A stretch of DNA of 64,000 nucleotides from Litomosoides sigmodontis. Its lineage: Eukaryota > Nematoda > Chromadorea > Rhabditida > Onchocercidae. Positions 18,684-35,700 of this stretch are shown here, one piece after another. The stretch lies in the NCBI GenBank assembly GCA_963070105.1, contig OY718808.1, positions 1,992,238 to 2,056,237 of the forward strand. Direction: 5' to 3'. Each line of letters opens with the position of its first letter. Position 1 is the stretch's first letter. The position numbers and the translations under genes were made by a program. The notes under the pieces were generated by a model. It saw nothing but the letters and a program-made list of their open reading frames with translations, did not search any database and was not told the DNA's origin.

Positions 18684-21005
18684 ATAGCTATATTTGTAGC
18701 CGGATCCGGAAATTTATGATTGTTATCAAAGTGATTTAGATGGAATTTATGTGTTTGAAAAGAATAACATCGGTGTAGGGAAAAATTCGAATTGAGTGAA
18801 ATTTTATTGCTGATTTTGTAGCAATTAAATTAACAGAATAGAACATGTATTGAAATTTAAGTTTTTAATTTTTTTTAAAAATTTTAAATTTTGCAATGTT
18901 TGTCAAAATTTTAATGATATATGTATGCGTTCAAATCATTTCAGTGAATGTATAATTTCAGCAACAAGTTTTCATCTTACATAATCCAGAATTTCTATAT
19001 TTTCCACATTAAACATTCTTTCAATATGCAAAGGGACAGAGAGAGGGAGAGAGAGAGAGAAAGAGAGGAAGAGAGGGGGAAAATGTAGATTGGCTTTGTG
19101 CCCTTTGCTATCCTTTTCTCATAGTAGTACTGTTCAGAATTTAAAAATAAAGAGCGACAAAAACGGAATGCGACATATGTTTTAAATTGAATATTTCAAC
19201 GGCGAATAAACGGTCAATTTAATCGTATTTGATGAAAATTGATGTTTGGAATAATTTAACTAATTTCAGCTATCAATTTCAGACAACAATTAAAAACAGT
19301 TGTACGCAATAGATGGGAACAATTTTTAGATAATTGTAATTCTCTAACATTGCAAATGATAGATTAAAAGTGTAAAAAAAATGAAAAAAATAATAACAAA
19401 GCTCTGTTCACACTTCCATTTCAAAAATGAGCTTTATTTAGGAAGGTAGGAAAAAGAAGTGTTAAAAGTAAAAAATTATATCATTCATTAAACAATGGCA
19501 AATTATGCATTGAATAATTCCAGCTGATTCATTGGTAAAATTTTTTTTAATTTATCAAAAAAAACGAGAAATGAATTCACTTGTAATTTTTGTTTTTTGC
19601 AAATAAAAATGATCATTAAAATACAAAAATTTTTACAGACAATCAAACACAATTAATTAGTAAATGTTTCGCTTCAAAATATTGACATTTTTTTAATGAA
19701 AAAAAAACGACGAAAAAAAATTTTCAAAATACAAAGAAAAAAACAAAAATGCGACAACGTTTGCAAAAATATTTGCGTTCCAAATTGGAAGAAAAAAAAT
19801 TGATTTGCAAATGTTTTTTTTTTCTGTTTGATAGAATTTTCTTGTTGGAAGAGGGAAAATTTTTTTTTTGTTGTAATTGAAGAAGACATGTGTTGCGGTG
19901 GAAAGGACGGGGGAAAAAGCGAAAAAAAAAACATTGGTCTAAATGGTTGACGGATTATTAGCCTTTTTATTTTTTATTTTTAATTTTTCAAAATGTATTT
20001 TTGAAGTGATGTAGAAAATGGGAGCGATAGCATCCTTTTTCAATGATGGCTGTTTCTTCGTTTTTTTTTTCTGTCTTTCCACTTGTTTCAAACAACTCAT
20101 ATGCTTCTCGGAAATAATTTCATAAGATTGTCTATATCAATGATGTAGAATGAAGGGAGAGAAGAAGGGAGAGAGTGAGTGAGTGAAGGGATGAGATAAA
20201 ATGTACAAAAATATATTTTCAAATTTTTTATTTTTTGAACTTTTTTTCCTTCCTTTGTTTTTTTCTTTCTTTTATGCTTGACAGTAACAATTGTATTTGA
20301 TATAATATATTAGTGAAGTTTCGGTGTTCAATTTAAATGTGCATCTTTTCATTTTAATCATCGATTTTATTAAATTGTAAGTTTTGATCTGTTTGAATTA
20401 GTTCCAATTGCTAAAAATTCTGCGTGAATGTATTTACATTTGATTTCTACTAGAAATTGAACTTATATTGTTCGAATATTTCGTTAAAAACTTCAAAATA
20501 GATCAGTTTGTAGAGTTTTGTTTTTTCCGTCTTTCACTAAGTATAGTTTAATTCAATTTCAATAGTATGACAGCAAGATTCATATGAAAAATGAACTGAA
20601 GTGTTCTAGGTAATTTTAATCATATGGTAAACTAATTTAATTGTTCGATTTTAATTAAATGTGATTTAATGTGATCATTCATTAGAATGAATGCAGTTAA
20701 CCTTTTGAATTTGAATTTCCATTTACAGTATTAATCTTTTTTTTTTCCTACACCACTCTGTTGCATTGCATCATTGTAAAATGTTTTGATTTTCTTTCTG
20801 TTTTTTTTTTCAACAATTTCATCCATCAAAAAAAGGCTGAACTGTTACAGATAAATCTTAGTAATAAATTATCAAATATTTAAATGTTTAAAATGGAGAG
20901 GAATTTGTAGTGAAGCTAATAAGAAAATGGTGTTCATCATTGGTCTGTTTGTTTTAAATATCATCAAAGAAAAAAAAAATTGTCAAATTTTTGTCCCTCC
21001 CACAG
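18684..21005. other. AT-rich DNA without a supported gene
   Basis: Contains GA tracts at about 19034-19078 and 20155-20190 and many A/T homopolymers. An open frame on minus at 19674-19934 is Phe/Lys-rich low complexity. Immediately before 21006 lies a pyrimidine-rich acceptor. Confidence 0.5.
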
Positions 21006-21143
21006 CTCATCATCAGTTGGTATGTGCGTCGCACCAACGAACAAGACGGCGACGATGATGACAGCGGCGACAATGGTGACGACGATGGCGACGAGACGAC
21101 GACTACGACAGCGACGCCGACGACGACAACGATCCTGGGATGA
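21006..21143 (+). CDS. Candidate terminal exon: basic juxtamembrane then acidic/Thr tail
   Basis: A strong acceptor (gtccctcccacag) opens a 45-codon frame ending in TGA at 21141-21143. The translation begins with a hydrophobic/aromatic-basic stretch (LIISWYVRRTNEQD), continues with an Asp/Gly-rich acidic run, then a Thr/Pro-rich run ending ILG. That order is what the cytoplasmic tail of a single-pass membrane protein looks like just after its membrane segment, but no membrane segment was located upstream. GC content is far above the surroundings because of gac/acg repeats, so a decayed trinucleotide repeat is the main alternative. Confidence 0.3.
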   Translation, partial: LIISWYVRRTNEQDGDDDDSGDNGDDDGDETTTTTATPTTTTILG

Positions 21144-21676
21144 TGACAGTCACCAAGCGTAACCCAATCTTATGCTGCCAAATAGCTATCACCAAAATTT
21201 TTTATGCCATTCTATTCAGTTCATCATTACTATATAACTTAAGATGATTTTGGTTTTTTTTTTAAATTTCAATTTTCAATAGATTGGCATGTTTACCGAT
21301 AGTGTGTATTGAGTGTTTCGTTTATAGCACATTTAAAATAGATTTATTGAGTGGACTAATTATTCCATAATTAGAGTCTAAATATTTGATAATTTGATAA
21401 TTAAGAGTTCTAAATAATATTTGATATATGTGTTAGATGAAGTTTTTCAGTACGTTTATCATAAAATTAAATCAATCAGTTTGCGTGTTAGAAGAACGAG
21501 TGAGTACGTATAACTTTGTAAATTGTTGATTATTTCAGTAAATGCAATAGATGTGAGAGACAGGTAAATTGAAAAGTTTAGGTTGATAACATATACTTTC
21601 TGAATTAACATTCATTCATTAATTCCATTCCATTGTTTTCATGTCATCTTTTTTTTTATTTGCTCTTTTCCTTCAG

Positions 21677-21823
21677 ACGGAATCATTAAATTTTCCTAGT
21701 AGAGCTCGTCAACTTACATCCTCCAGCACCTTCACCTTCTTCCCTTCTTCAGTCATTTTTTTTTTTCGAAACGATCACTCTCGGATAGAATTTCCACATA
21801 CGTCTATTCAACCGTTTATCTGA
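21677..21823 (+). CDS. Candidate terminal exon, gene unknown
   Basis: A strong pyrimidine-rich acceptor (tgctcttttccttcag) is followed by 48 codons open to a TGA at 21821-21823. The first half (TESLNFPSRARQLTSSS) has mixed composition and the second half is Phe/Ser-rich. Entry phase is 0. I recognise no domain. It could be an alternative last exon to the one at 21006, or chance. Confidence 0.22.
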   Translation, partial: TESLNFPSRARQLTSSSTFTFFPSSVIFFFRNDHSRIEFPHTSIQPFI

Positions 21824-23000
21824 ATTCCTTTTTTTTTCGATTTAATTTTTTTTCCACTTTTTAACTTTGATATAGTTCCATGTTATCAACTTACTTTACT
21901 TCTTACACTTATTTGATATCAGCTTTCTTCTTGCACTTCTTTAAAATTAGCTTAGTTTACTTCGTACACTTCCCTGATATCAATTTAGCTTTCTCTCTCT
22001 CTCTCTTTCTCCTTCTTTTTCTTCTCTCTTTTTAATCACATTTTTTTTGATAAAAAATATTCATAATGTGATGAGCTAAATTAGCGTATATAGTATAGTT
22101 TGAAATAAGCAGTTATTAATGTGCATATAATTTTTTTTGCAGTAAATGGATGAGTTATTATAGAAAAATTTGCATATTGATTTTTTTTTTTCAGACACAG
22201 CGATATTTATTAAATAATTTTAGCTTGGTTGAACCATAACATCCGGCCTTGTGAGGTTGTGTTATCGGTTTTTTTTCCCCTGCTTCTGCGAGTATATTAG
22301 CTTCAGTTGAGTGAGTGTAAGTGAAACTTCGGCAGTTTGTTTTAACTTTGTAAAAATTAAATTCCAATCACTCATTACTTTCATATTTTGTAAAATTAGC
22401 AGTACCAGTATTAACATTATACAATTAATAGTATATATCACGAAGAGCTATGGATCCTGCAATGTAAGCCAACATGGAATAATACATTATCACTCATAGA
22501 TATTTCATATAGCATGCAATAATTAAGCTAATTAACTGCTTAACTGTAGTCTTTTAACCTTTATTGGCTAGCGTTCAGCATTGATGAATTTTTGCTAAAA
22601 GTTAAAATATACATTTGTTGAGAGTGATGGTCAGTGGATTGATTCATCATAAACTTAGACTTAATTCTCTTACCATAGAAAACTTTCGGATGCTTTTTTT
22701 TCTTCCCAAACTTCCTATGAGAAAGTTTTGCAAAAGTATTTTAGTGATGGTGTTGGAGAGGGAGAGAGAGAGAGAGAGAGAGAGAAAGCGAGAGAGGGAG
22801 AAGGAGGAGGGGGAGAAAGGGAAAGAGGAAGAGGAAGAAGATTGTCGTGTTGACAGACATGTCTGGTAAAAAAAAAAGTGCCACCTTTCCTCCTCCTCAT
22901 CTTCCTACTCCTCCTCCTCCTCCTCCTACTCCTCATACTCTAATACGTCCTCATTTATATCCAATCATTCATTTTTTTTCATCATATCACCCCCACCACC
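21824..23000. other. AT-rich DNA with GA and CTC tracts
   Basis: GA/GGA tract at about 22756-22842 and TCC/CTC tract at about 22888-22935, directly before the TAC array. Open frames are low complexity. Confidence 0.55.
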
Positions 23001-25818
<2,818 letters not shown>

Positions 25819-25876
25819 CGAACGGTATTACTGCAATTGTATGAGTAGCAGTAGCAGTCGGGAGAATTTTATGTAA
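25819..25876 (+). CDS. Candidate short terminal exon, gene unknown
   Basis: The acceptor (ttcccacctcttcag) is among the best in the left half of the window. After one completing base, a frame of 18 codons reads ERYYCNCMSSSSSRENFM and stops at 25874-25876. A donor (ttttat|gtaatg) overlaps the stop, so it could also be an internal exon. It lies 304 bp before the F-box start codon and might be the end of a plus-strand gene whose earlier exons lie in the repeat-rich region, or an upstream part of the F-box transcript. Confidence 0.25.
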
Positions 25877-26180
25877 TGTATTCATCAAAAATACACTTAC
25901 TTATTTAGGTTTAGGTTAATTTAAAATTGATATTGTTGTTGTTGTTGTTGTTTTTTTTTTTCATATTCGTATTATGTAACATTTGCGCTTGCATTCATCA
26001 TCAATTGCTTCTCGACGTTGAAAATTGTGTATTGTTGAGATTATTGAAATTTTTATAATTTTTTATTTATAGCTTATTATTTGTTGTCTTATATCAATCA
26101 GTTGTTATCATCGCTACTACTATTACTATCAGCAATAACAGTAACAACAACAATAACAACAACGATTTATAATTGTAACA

Positions 26181-29100
26181 ATGTTACCACCAACAATCAA
26201 AAGATCACGACATGTTTGTTCAGTTGATGATATTCCAGTGGAAATACTACTTATGATTTTTAAACGGTATGAAATTTTTTTTTTAGTATATAATTGCTAA
26301 TAGTATGAATGTAAGCTAATATAGATTGGTGATAGGTTATAATAGCCAATTGAACTGATAAAAAGAGAGGAAAGAAGGCCGGGGAGGAGCGAGGAGAGAG
26401 GAGGGAGGAGGCGAGTGGGAGGAAGGGAATTGAAAAAAAAACCATGTTTTTAATAATTTTTTTTCAAATGTATAGTTATTATGAATTCAAAAATTTCAAT
26501 AATCATATGGCTATGCAATGTGTTCAGTAATGTGCTTAGTTCCGGCTTTTCCGCCTCTCTTCGTTTGCTCTTCTACTACCTAAAGCCATTGACGTCACTG
26601 TTAAAGAAGACGAAGAAGAATGAATGAATGTCTTGTGGAAAAAAAGGCCTTTTATAATTTGTAGTATGTGAATGATGATAGTATGAAATGTTTGAAGTGG
26701 AAGCGAAATGAGTTATTGTTGATTAATGTAGGAGAGAGCGAAAGAGAGAGAGAGAGAGAGAGGGAGAGCTAGAGGAAAGGATAAGTAAAATGTGTTCGTA
26801 GCAAGTGAAGATGGAAGGATTTTATTAAAATTTTCACTTCACAAGAAAAAAAAAAGGGGTGAGAAATTGCTACGTCATTATTTTCTTTTACTGTCATTAT
26901 GTTGCACTCTTTTTTTTTCTTTATTTTTACGTTTATTTTAAATGTTGAAATATTTTAATGGAATAATAAATTGATACCGTTTAAAAATCATGAGTGATAA
27001 TTTTTTTCCCATTAGTTAAAATTTTAAATTAGAATAATTTAAAAAAAGAAAGTGTTATATTTTTCCTCTCTGCTAATAATTTTTTTCATGTTGTTCAACT
27101 ATGGGTACGTGGTACAATCACATAAATTACAATAATTAATATAGTGATGTAGTACGAGATAAAATTTGAATTTTAGATGCGAACCATTAGCGTGTTATCG
27201 AGCACGTTTAGTTTGTCGACGTTGGCGTATCGTAATTGATAAAATGGATAAGGAAAGCCGTGATGCAATTGTTGTTGGTGAAGGACAAGCTCGTTTGTAT
27301 ATATGCGATCGACGACGGTACGTCTCCATGTTTTTTATTTCTTTCACGGATTCCTACTACTATCTTAATTGAAGCTAAGGTCCTCATACCTTCTCAGATA
27401 CATATCTCTATGAGAGGAATAATTTACTTCGCTATTACGTCATTCTTACTTTTATTATTGTGGCAAACATCCTGTTTATATATATGTTTTCTATATTATT
27501 ATATTAGATGTTTTTACACGTAAAATGACGTACATTCATTTGTGTATGTTTTTTGTTTCGTTTGTTTTAGAGCAATCCTAGAAAAGTTTACCAGTCTTCC
27601 GTCATGCTCGAATTCTGTTAGTGAACTAATAACGACGCGTAAGTCGGTTTTTTATGCTGATTGCTACGCACATACTGCATTCAATAATTGGACCTATCGT
27701 TTTGATATGCTGGAATGGATACGTAATTTTGATATTATTGAGGTAAATGTTTGAAATATTATGGGAAAAAAACATTTAGAAATTAAAACATTTTGGTATT
27801 TTAGAAGGAATTTTGATAAATTTGAAAATTTTTTTAATAATAGTTATTTCAAATTGAAAAAATAATATTATAACAATTTGATGTTCAATTCAATATTCAC
27901 CATATAATTATCAATTGAGAAGGAGGAGAGAAGGATGCGAGGCTTAATTTATGAAGATTACGTGACGTGTGTGGGTGTGTATCTCTCTCTATATGTAGTA
28001 GCGTGATATTTGATAATAGTTTTTTCCGTTCCGTGAAGATGAAGGAGAGATGTATGCGTGAAGTGTTTGCATTTGAACAGTAAATTGTATATGAGAACTC
28101 AATGTAACAGTGAGTAGTAGTCAGTCAGTCATCAGTAATATGCAAAAGAATGTTTGGCATTCAAATTGTTCGTTCAATGGCAAACATAAAATATCGTTTT
28201 GCTGTACACTTTTGAAGGTCGTCGTTTTGTTTGAGTAATGAGAGTGCAACGGGGCATTTTGAAATGTCTCGAGAATTGCAAGGAAGGAAGTTGTTGAAAT
28301 TTTTTTTCTACGGGAATTAGCAAATCGAATCTGCTCTAGTTTTGTCATTTTGATATATCTATATGTATTTGCATATGAAGGAAGCTGATGGAAGAAATTC
28401 TCTAGTGAGATGTGTATTTTCTATAGTAAGATCGAAGTATCAATATTAAAGTGATTAGAATAAATTTTTTGAAAATTGATGAAAGTGTTCGCTTAGGCAA
28501 CAGATCAGGAGAGAAGTGATTGGTATTGGTACCAATGAGGAATGTAATAGGAAAAAAAAAGAAACGTGAAGTTACGCGGGTGGGAATTTTTTTTTCCTAT
28601 TATATCACTACACTAACTGATAATATCGCGGGATTATTTGTGAGAAAATTTAAATTTTGTTAGTGCAGTAGAAATTTGTCAAAAATTTTTGCTTGTTTGA
28701 TTTGATGATGATAGGACGAGTGAAAAAAGTGTGAAATTTTTTGAATGTCAAATGAAACTTTTTTTTTTCCACATGCAACATATCAGATAGCAACAAACTG
28801 TAGTGGTAGGTGTATGATTGAATTTTCATTTTTGCTATTCTTTTTTGTCCTTTTCATCGAACACCTTATAATTTTACACATTTCATCGTTTTAACTCCAT
28901 TTACTTCCAGACGATTCATATATGATAACATTCAATAAGTGCTTCTATAATTTTTGTGAATTATAAATTAAAACAAATATTATGCATTCATTTCTGCATA
29001 TTTGAAATAGAATCTTTTAGTTTTACGATCAATAATTTAATTTATTAAAAGAAATTCTAATATTTGTGTGTTGTGGAAAAAAGGAATTTATCGAAAACAA

Positions 29101-31925
29101 AATGAAAAAAGAAAAATGATTTATTGATGTGTTTATGAATTCATTACTGTACAGATTCATGCATCAATTATTCCACAAACTTTATTGGTTAATTTTTGTT
29201 ATTTTGTTCATTTGTGCTTACTTTATATTATTGAGAAAGGAAAATTTTTTTTTATCTTCAGGTGTGGGTGCAAAATTTCGGTGCATTCCTTGAACGTGAT
29301 CAAGGATGTCTTATCATTGATAATGCATTGGTTCCCCCGGCAACATGCAATCAGACAGGAAATGCTAATTCAGAAAATAAAATTGCTTCCAGTGCTGTAT
29401 GTTTATTTAACAGTGGATATTTTATTTGTTTATTTTGCTATTAAATTGACTTTAGACAAAAAATAAAATGATATATGCATGTATACATTTACAAATATTA
29501 GTGCAAAAATGTAATAAAAGTGATTTAATATTTTAAAAAAATGTTATGATTCGTTTTTTGGATAATGATAGTTTAAAATTTATGTTTGTCGCTCTTCCTC
29601 TCTCTGTCTCTCTTATTGTAACCTAATTTTTTATTGTTTAACAACAGTATCACTAAAATTATCAAACATATTTGATGATCACACTTGTTTATTTGTTTTC
29701 CTGTGTGTTTTAATTTCATTACAAAATATGATGAATTAATTTAATTAATTTTTCTTTTAGTCCTCACCAACATCTCGTGCTTCATCGCAATCACCGCATA
29801 CTAACCGAAGTGGTGGAAGTTCTTCTGGATCATTTTCATATGCTGCAAGTGTACCGTACAATTTGCTTCCATCAAGTCAGAAGAAATCACAAATTATACC
29901 AAATGTTACATCAACTTCTATTTTAACAGAGGCGAGTAATATTTGACATTGCTAATTGTTTGTTTAATTATTAAATTTTTTTCACTACTGTTATTGTTAT
30001 TTTTTGTTTGTTTGTTTACCTTTTTCAACTTATGCTATTAATTTACCTTCCAATTTTTGCATTTAATATGTTTTTTTTGATAAATGCTATTGCATTGTGT
30101 TTCATTCAGTATACTGTAATGCTATATGTTAGTTTTGTTGAGTTTTTTTTTAAAAAAAAAAAATTGGCTAATCGATTTTGCGGAAGATTAGTTAAATTTT
30201 CCAGAATGTGAACGCTGAATTAACAAAGCTTTCTGATGGACGTTTTGAAAGACTTGCCGAACAGCTTCGTCAGATTCATCCTCTTCATCTAATTTTTCAT
30301 GATCTATCATGGTATCAGAAACGATCAACACTTCTCCTGTTTTGGTTTTTGAAAAAGTAATTGTTGAAGCTAATTTTGCATAGTGGCAGAAGCTTGAAAG
30401 GAGGAATTACAGACATAGTAATGATGGATGAATGTTTCTTGCATGTACATTTGCCTCTCTGTAAGCAACACTTTTACTACTACTACTACTCCTACTCCTA
30501 CTCATACTCCTACTACTACTATTATTACTATTACTACCACTACTACCATTGCTACTGATAATGGTGTTTTTTTTTTGTAGATTACGAAACTTACGTCGTT
30601 TAACTCTTCATTCAGTTCGAGGCGATCAAATGGTTGAGTTACACAAGGTCCTCTGCGTCGATGGAATCGATGAATTGAATATTATTCAACCGGTGGAGAA
30701 TTTAGCATAATTTAATTATTAGTTTAAATTGAATTATTATCTTCCTATTTTTTTAATGATTAGAAGATGCAATTAAGAGTGTTAATTTTAGACTTATAAC
30801 GCATGCATTATTGTTAACGAAGGTCTGTTCGATGCATTTTTGCAAGTAAACAGTGCAATACGTCGAAGATTCCGTTTACGTGTCACCGGTAAAACGGCCA
30901 TTAATGCTTCCACACTTTGTAATTTCATTCGTGTAAGTTATTCATTGCATTTTGCTCAGAGGCTAATGAGCGGAAAGTTTGGCACTTTAGCTCAACGTTT
31001 GATTCATCCCATAGCGCCAGTTCTGCTTACCAAAAGTGGCTCACGTTGACTACACGTATTCAACTTTGGTAATAAGTTGAAGGTGGTGGTTCATCCCACA
31101 ATTCCTCTAATCATTCGCTTCACCGAATATAACTGTCATTTTTATTTCGAATTGAGAACTTTCAAATATTTCAATTAACAATTACAGTTATGCAAAAAAC
31201 GATTGCTTCTGCATCGTTGCATTGTTTGATGCTTAAGAAAACGAGTGAGATGAGAGTGTAACAGTTGGAAAATGAGAGAACTCATTGTTGTTGTTGTTGT
31301 TGTTTTAACAACTGTAGCACCACTCATTGACTGTTTATAATTTATAGCTATAAGCTGTAAAAATTTTAAACTTTATTTTTTTGATCAGATAAAATTGAAT
31401 GTAGCAACATTGAACATAATATTACTTACAGTAGCAATGGTTTTCTTTTTGCCTAAAAAGTTGTGCATAAAGACACATATTTAAATGAATTGGCAAATTA
31501 ATTTTTTTTAGAAATGGCGCAATCATCGTGAAATTGTACCATTTCATAGTATACTCATTGATGAAGCATGTGTTTCATCATCGGAATTTGTTCATGCAAC
31601 AAAATGTCCTGGTTGTAGTGATTGTGGTGGTGAGGTTAGTTTTTCATCCTTAATTTGTTCTTTATTTTTTGTTCTTCTTCACCGATATATATAATCAATT
31701 TAGTCTCAATTCGAAGCAGTTGATATTTTGCAATTAATTTTATGAAATTTAACTATTATAGGTTTTACGTCATAAGTCTAATGGTACAACTTGGAACACT
31801 AAGCAACTTGTTTTTCGTCATCGTAAATACAATGTTTGGATCAATTACAGATCCGAGAGTGGGTGCGTCCTAGTTTATTCGATTTAATAATACGTTCTAC
31901 CATACATATGTTAGAAGAGTAGGAA

Positions 31926-31985
<60 letters not shown>

Positions 31986-32390
31986 ACTTTCATTCTTTGA
32001 AATGATAATATATTTTTCATAATTTATCAATTTATGATGAAATGAGAACATTTGAATGATTTTGACTATTTTTGAAATTCTTTGTTTATCATCACTGTAT
32101 CTTTTAACTACATATGCAATAGGTATATTTAAAAATCGACTATTATTTATAGATATCTTGTCTTCACCTATTACAATCCAAAAGACAGTAATCATTTCAC
32201 GGTGAAAAAAACGGAACCAGAAAGCACTGTTGTTTCATTCTACTCATCAACACCAACAATATCGCAAGAAAAACCGGAAGAAAGTGATATGCCTGATCGT
32301 AGTTGGTCATTATTCAAGAAATCATCGGATAACACAGATGAATTAACAATGTTACAGCGAATTTTTGCTCTTATTAGAAGCAAGGCTTAA
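26181..32390 (+). CDS. F-box domain protein (11 exons, about 523 aa)
   Basis: Probable substrate adaptor of an SCF-type (Skp1-cullin-F-box) ubiquitin ligase. Exons: 26181-26266, 27177-27317, 27571-27742, 29262-29396, 29761-29931, 30205-30356, 30581-30692, 30792-30932, 31512-31634, 31762-31862, 32153-32390. All junctions keep phase. The F-box spans about residues 17-55 across exons 1-2 (DIPVEILLMIF, then ARLVCRRWR), where Pro, the hydrophobic positions and the VCRRW core match the family. Residues about 180-235 are Ser-rich. Exon 7 (LRNLRRLTLHS) resembles a leucine-rich segment, and exon 9 has a small Cys cluster (CPGCSDCGG) that may bind metal. Intron 5 needs a GC donor (gag|gcgagt). Introns are long (to 1.5 kb) and hold TAC, TG and GA repeats. 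The target is unknown. Start chosen as the first ATG before the F-box; the donor of exon 7 (ccg|gtggag) is weak. Confidence 0.85.
31929..31983. repeat. (TG)n microsatellite in the last F-box intron
   Basis: About 55 bp of perfect TG inside the intron between the exons ending at 31862 and starting at 32153. Confidence 0.95.
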
Positions 32391-32455
32391 GTAATAAGCA
32401 AATTTTCATTTCTCTCACTTTCATTTATTCACTGTTTTTCTTCTTCCTCTTCCTC

Positions 32456-32489
<34 letters not shown>

Positions 32490-32716
32490 AAACAGTTACG
32501 AATGGTATTCCATTTATGATAGTATTATTTAATTAATTTCAAAATGTTTCTGACAAAATGCTCACTTTTTTTCTTACCTATAACTTGAAATATCAATGTA
32601 TCAATGGTAAGGCTGCATTAGGTGAGGTATTTATTTTGTCTATTATTTTGAAAGGAAATGTTTTGCAGCTTTATTATCACTTTGTAATCACTAATATTTT
32701 GAAATGAGCATTAGCG

Positions 32717-32790
<74 letters not shown>

Positions 32791-35700
32791 GTGACTATCA
32801 AAAGGAAATCGTTTTCCTATTGGATTGGAGAAGTGATGAAATTAAATTAATTAGTGATAGCTTGAATTAGTTGGAAGACTTTTCCTCAACATATTATCAG
32901 CAGTAATTTTTGTTAAGTAAAATTGAATTAATAATAATAGATTGTTGAGAAAAAACAAAGAGTATAAGAATTTAGCTGCTCTTTTGTTTCTTCATTTTTC
33001 CTTTTAGGAAAAAGATAACCTTGTTTGTGAATAATATTTGGAAAAGCATTTACAGTGTTTGTTTTTTTATTGATTGTATAATTATTTAATTTAATGTAAG
33101 CTTTTTTTTTCTTTCTTTCTCTGGGACTGCCTAGCTGTAACATGACTTGTGAGCTTAGTGAATCTTCCTTTTTTTTTTCTCTTTTTCTTTTTTAACTCTC
33201 TTCCAAACTACTATCACATACTGAAGATCCTACTATTAATCCTGAAATCCTTTAAATGTTTTTTTTTCGATCACTAAATCTGGATATTAATGGATTATTT
33301 CTAAACACCAGACATTTGTTGTACATAATTCTGCTGTATATGTATCTTGTGCGTGTGTGGACGTGTGCGTGAGTGCGTGCGTGGGTGTATGTATATATAT
33401 ATATATATATTTGCATATTTTAACGTCTGTTTTTACAGACATGTATATAATATTTTTGTTTTTGTTTTTTTTGTTGTTATTATTGTTGCATGTAGCTGAT
33501 CGTATAAGTAGCATGTGCGCTTGAATTATATTCTATTTTTTGACATATTTTAAAAGATCAAATTTTTTTTGATTAATTTTTTATAAATGATCGGCTTGAT
33601 TGCATTGTTTGTTGTATTGAAATATTTATAATTTGTATTTAAAAGAAATCATGCAATCTTGAAATGATTCCTTTCCTTGCTCTTTCTTCAAATAATAATT
33701 AATTGCCATTGCAACACTAAAATTCTTCTCTTTTCTATTTCTTTCTCTCTCTTTCTCTCTTCCTTCTCCCTCTTAAATGCTCAATAAATATTTCAGCTCT
33801 CTCCCTCTCTCTCGCCTTATTTTATATATTTTTTTTAAGAAAATTTTCTCTCCTCTTTACAGACATACACACTCTCTTTTTTTGCTATCAACGAAAAGTG
33901 ATATTTTGAAATAATAATAATTTGATGAGAGAAAGATAGAAATGACGAAAATAATGACATCTGACAGTATATAAATACATTTTTTTTATTTTCAAATAAA
34001 CTGCTCTAGGATATTTGTCCAAAAATAATTCCTGAAGGTTTTTTTGCATTCTAAATTTTTTAATGGAAAAATTTTCCCCTACAATTACTCCTCCTACTAT
34101 TGCGATGACGACGACTACTACTACTACTACTTTGAAGTATACTAAAAAATCTTTTTTTTCAATCCTATATACTGTTGTGTAAAATTTGAAAACATTACTT
34201 TTTATCAGTGCAAAATTTAAATGATTTTGCAAGTGGGCGTGTTATTTTATTTATTGAAGGTTGTCCGCTTAAACTAATTGGATCAATAAGTAAGTATGAC
34301 AAAGTATTTCTGCCACAGTTAGTTATTCAATCCAATCAATCAGTCAGTCAATCGGGCAAAGTTAAACAATTTTTACTTTTTTGTTTCCACTAATATTTGA
34401 AATTAATTTCTCGAACATTTTCCATGAATTGTAATTTTAGGTGTACAAATACCCTGCACTAACTATCCTAGTAAACTTACGATAATTTCAATTTCACGCC
34501 TACTACGCTGTAGCAATTTCTGTTCAATACGAAAGCAAATATCATGATTAACTTATTGTTTCACTAATCATAATGATTATATATATATATAATTATCATA
34601 AATCACATCATGTATATATTCATACTTGTATATCGCATTGTTATTTCAAGTATTTTTGCATCCATTAAAAAAAAAACACGTCCGTCGCACGTTTCTTTTT
34701 TTGCGACATTTTCCAGGCGGAAAATTCCTATTATTATAAGAGGAAAGTTTTATCGGAAGGATGAAAAATGTAATAATAATTTCATTTTATATCATTCGCT
34801 GAAAAGAAAATAGTATTTGGATGACCACTGCTAATCGACGATTGCCATTTAGTGGAACGCGAACTACCACGGCTAGTTTCTTGAAAAATTAATTTATTAA
34901 ATTGAATTGCGAAAAAAAGCGCGAAAATAAATTGAAACTTTTATGAGTGGGAATAAAATTTTTCTTCCCTTAAATATTTCAAGTTCACTTGAATTGTACT
35001 GCTTTTAAACTAACCGAATCGATTAATTATATGGGAGGAATAAGTTGCAAGCAATCTTTTCACCAAAAATACTTCATTCATTCTTTGTATATAAAATAAT
35101 TTTGTGAAATTACTCAATTTTTTTTCATCTATTAATTGTTTTGGGTATTGCATTTTAATTATGCTTTCTTTCTGTAGTTTTTTTAAAATTTTTATTCGTA
35201 CTGGAAATTATCCGAAATTACGTATTTATTCAAAAAAAACCGTAAAAATTCACCTTCAGCCCTTTCTTTCACTTCTAACTTTTTACTTCCTTTAATATTT
35301 CAATTTCACCTGGTAACCTGTCATCAATTTCAAGTATTCAAATCATTTTTGTTCTATCAATTCTCCTCTCTCTCTCTTTCTCTCTCTCTCTCTATCCCTC
35401 ATTTATTAGCTTTGGGTGAATTGTCTTCTTTTTAATCGTTGCATTACATTGTACTGCGATAATTTCATTTGGAAATTACTTTTTGCAATATGCCACACTT
35501 CTAATCTATCCATTTTAATCATCATTTATTAAATTAATTTTATGCGGTCTTTTTGGGTGACTTCTTTTTCTTGCAATAAATTTTTTAAAAAAAAAAAACA
35601 CACATTTGTTGAATATTTCATTTATGGGAATATCGGATGAGGAATTGTGATCGCACTCATATGCGTGTGGCACCAACGTTGTAAGGAATTCCTGACAGGG

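Noticed and set aside
18108..18719. Leu-Pro repeat protein of about 200 aa
   Set aside because: It is the polypyrimidine hexamer repeat read in one frame; no splice context or unique flanking domain.
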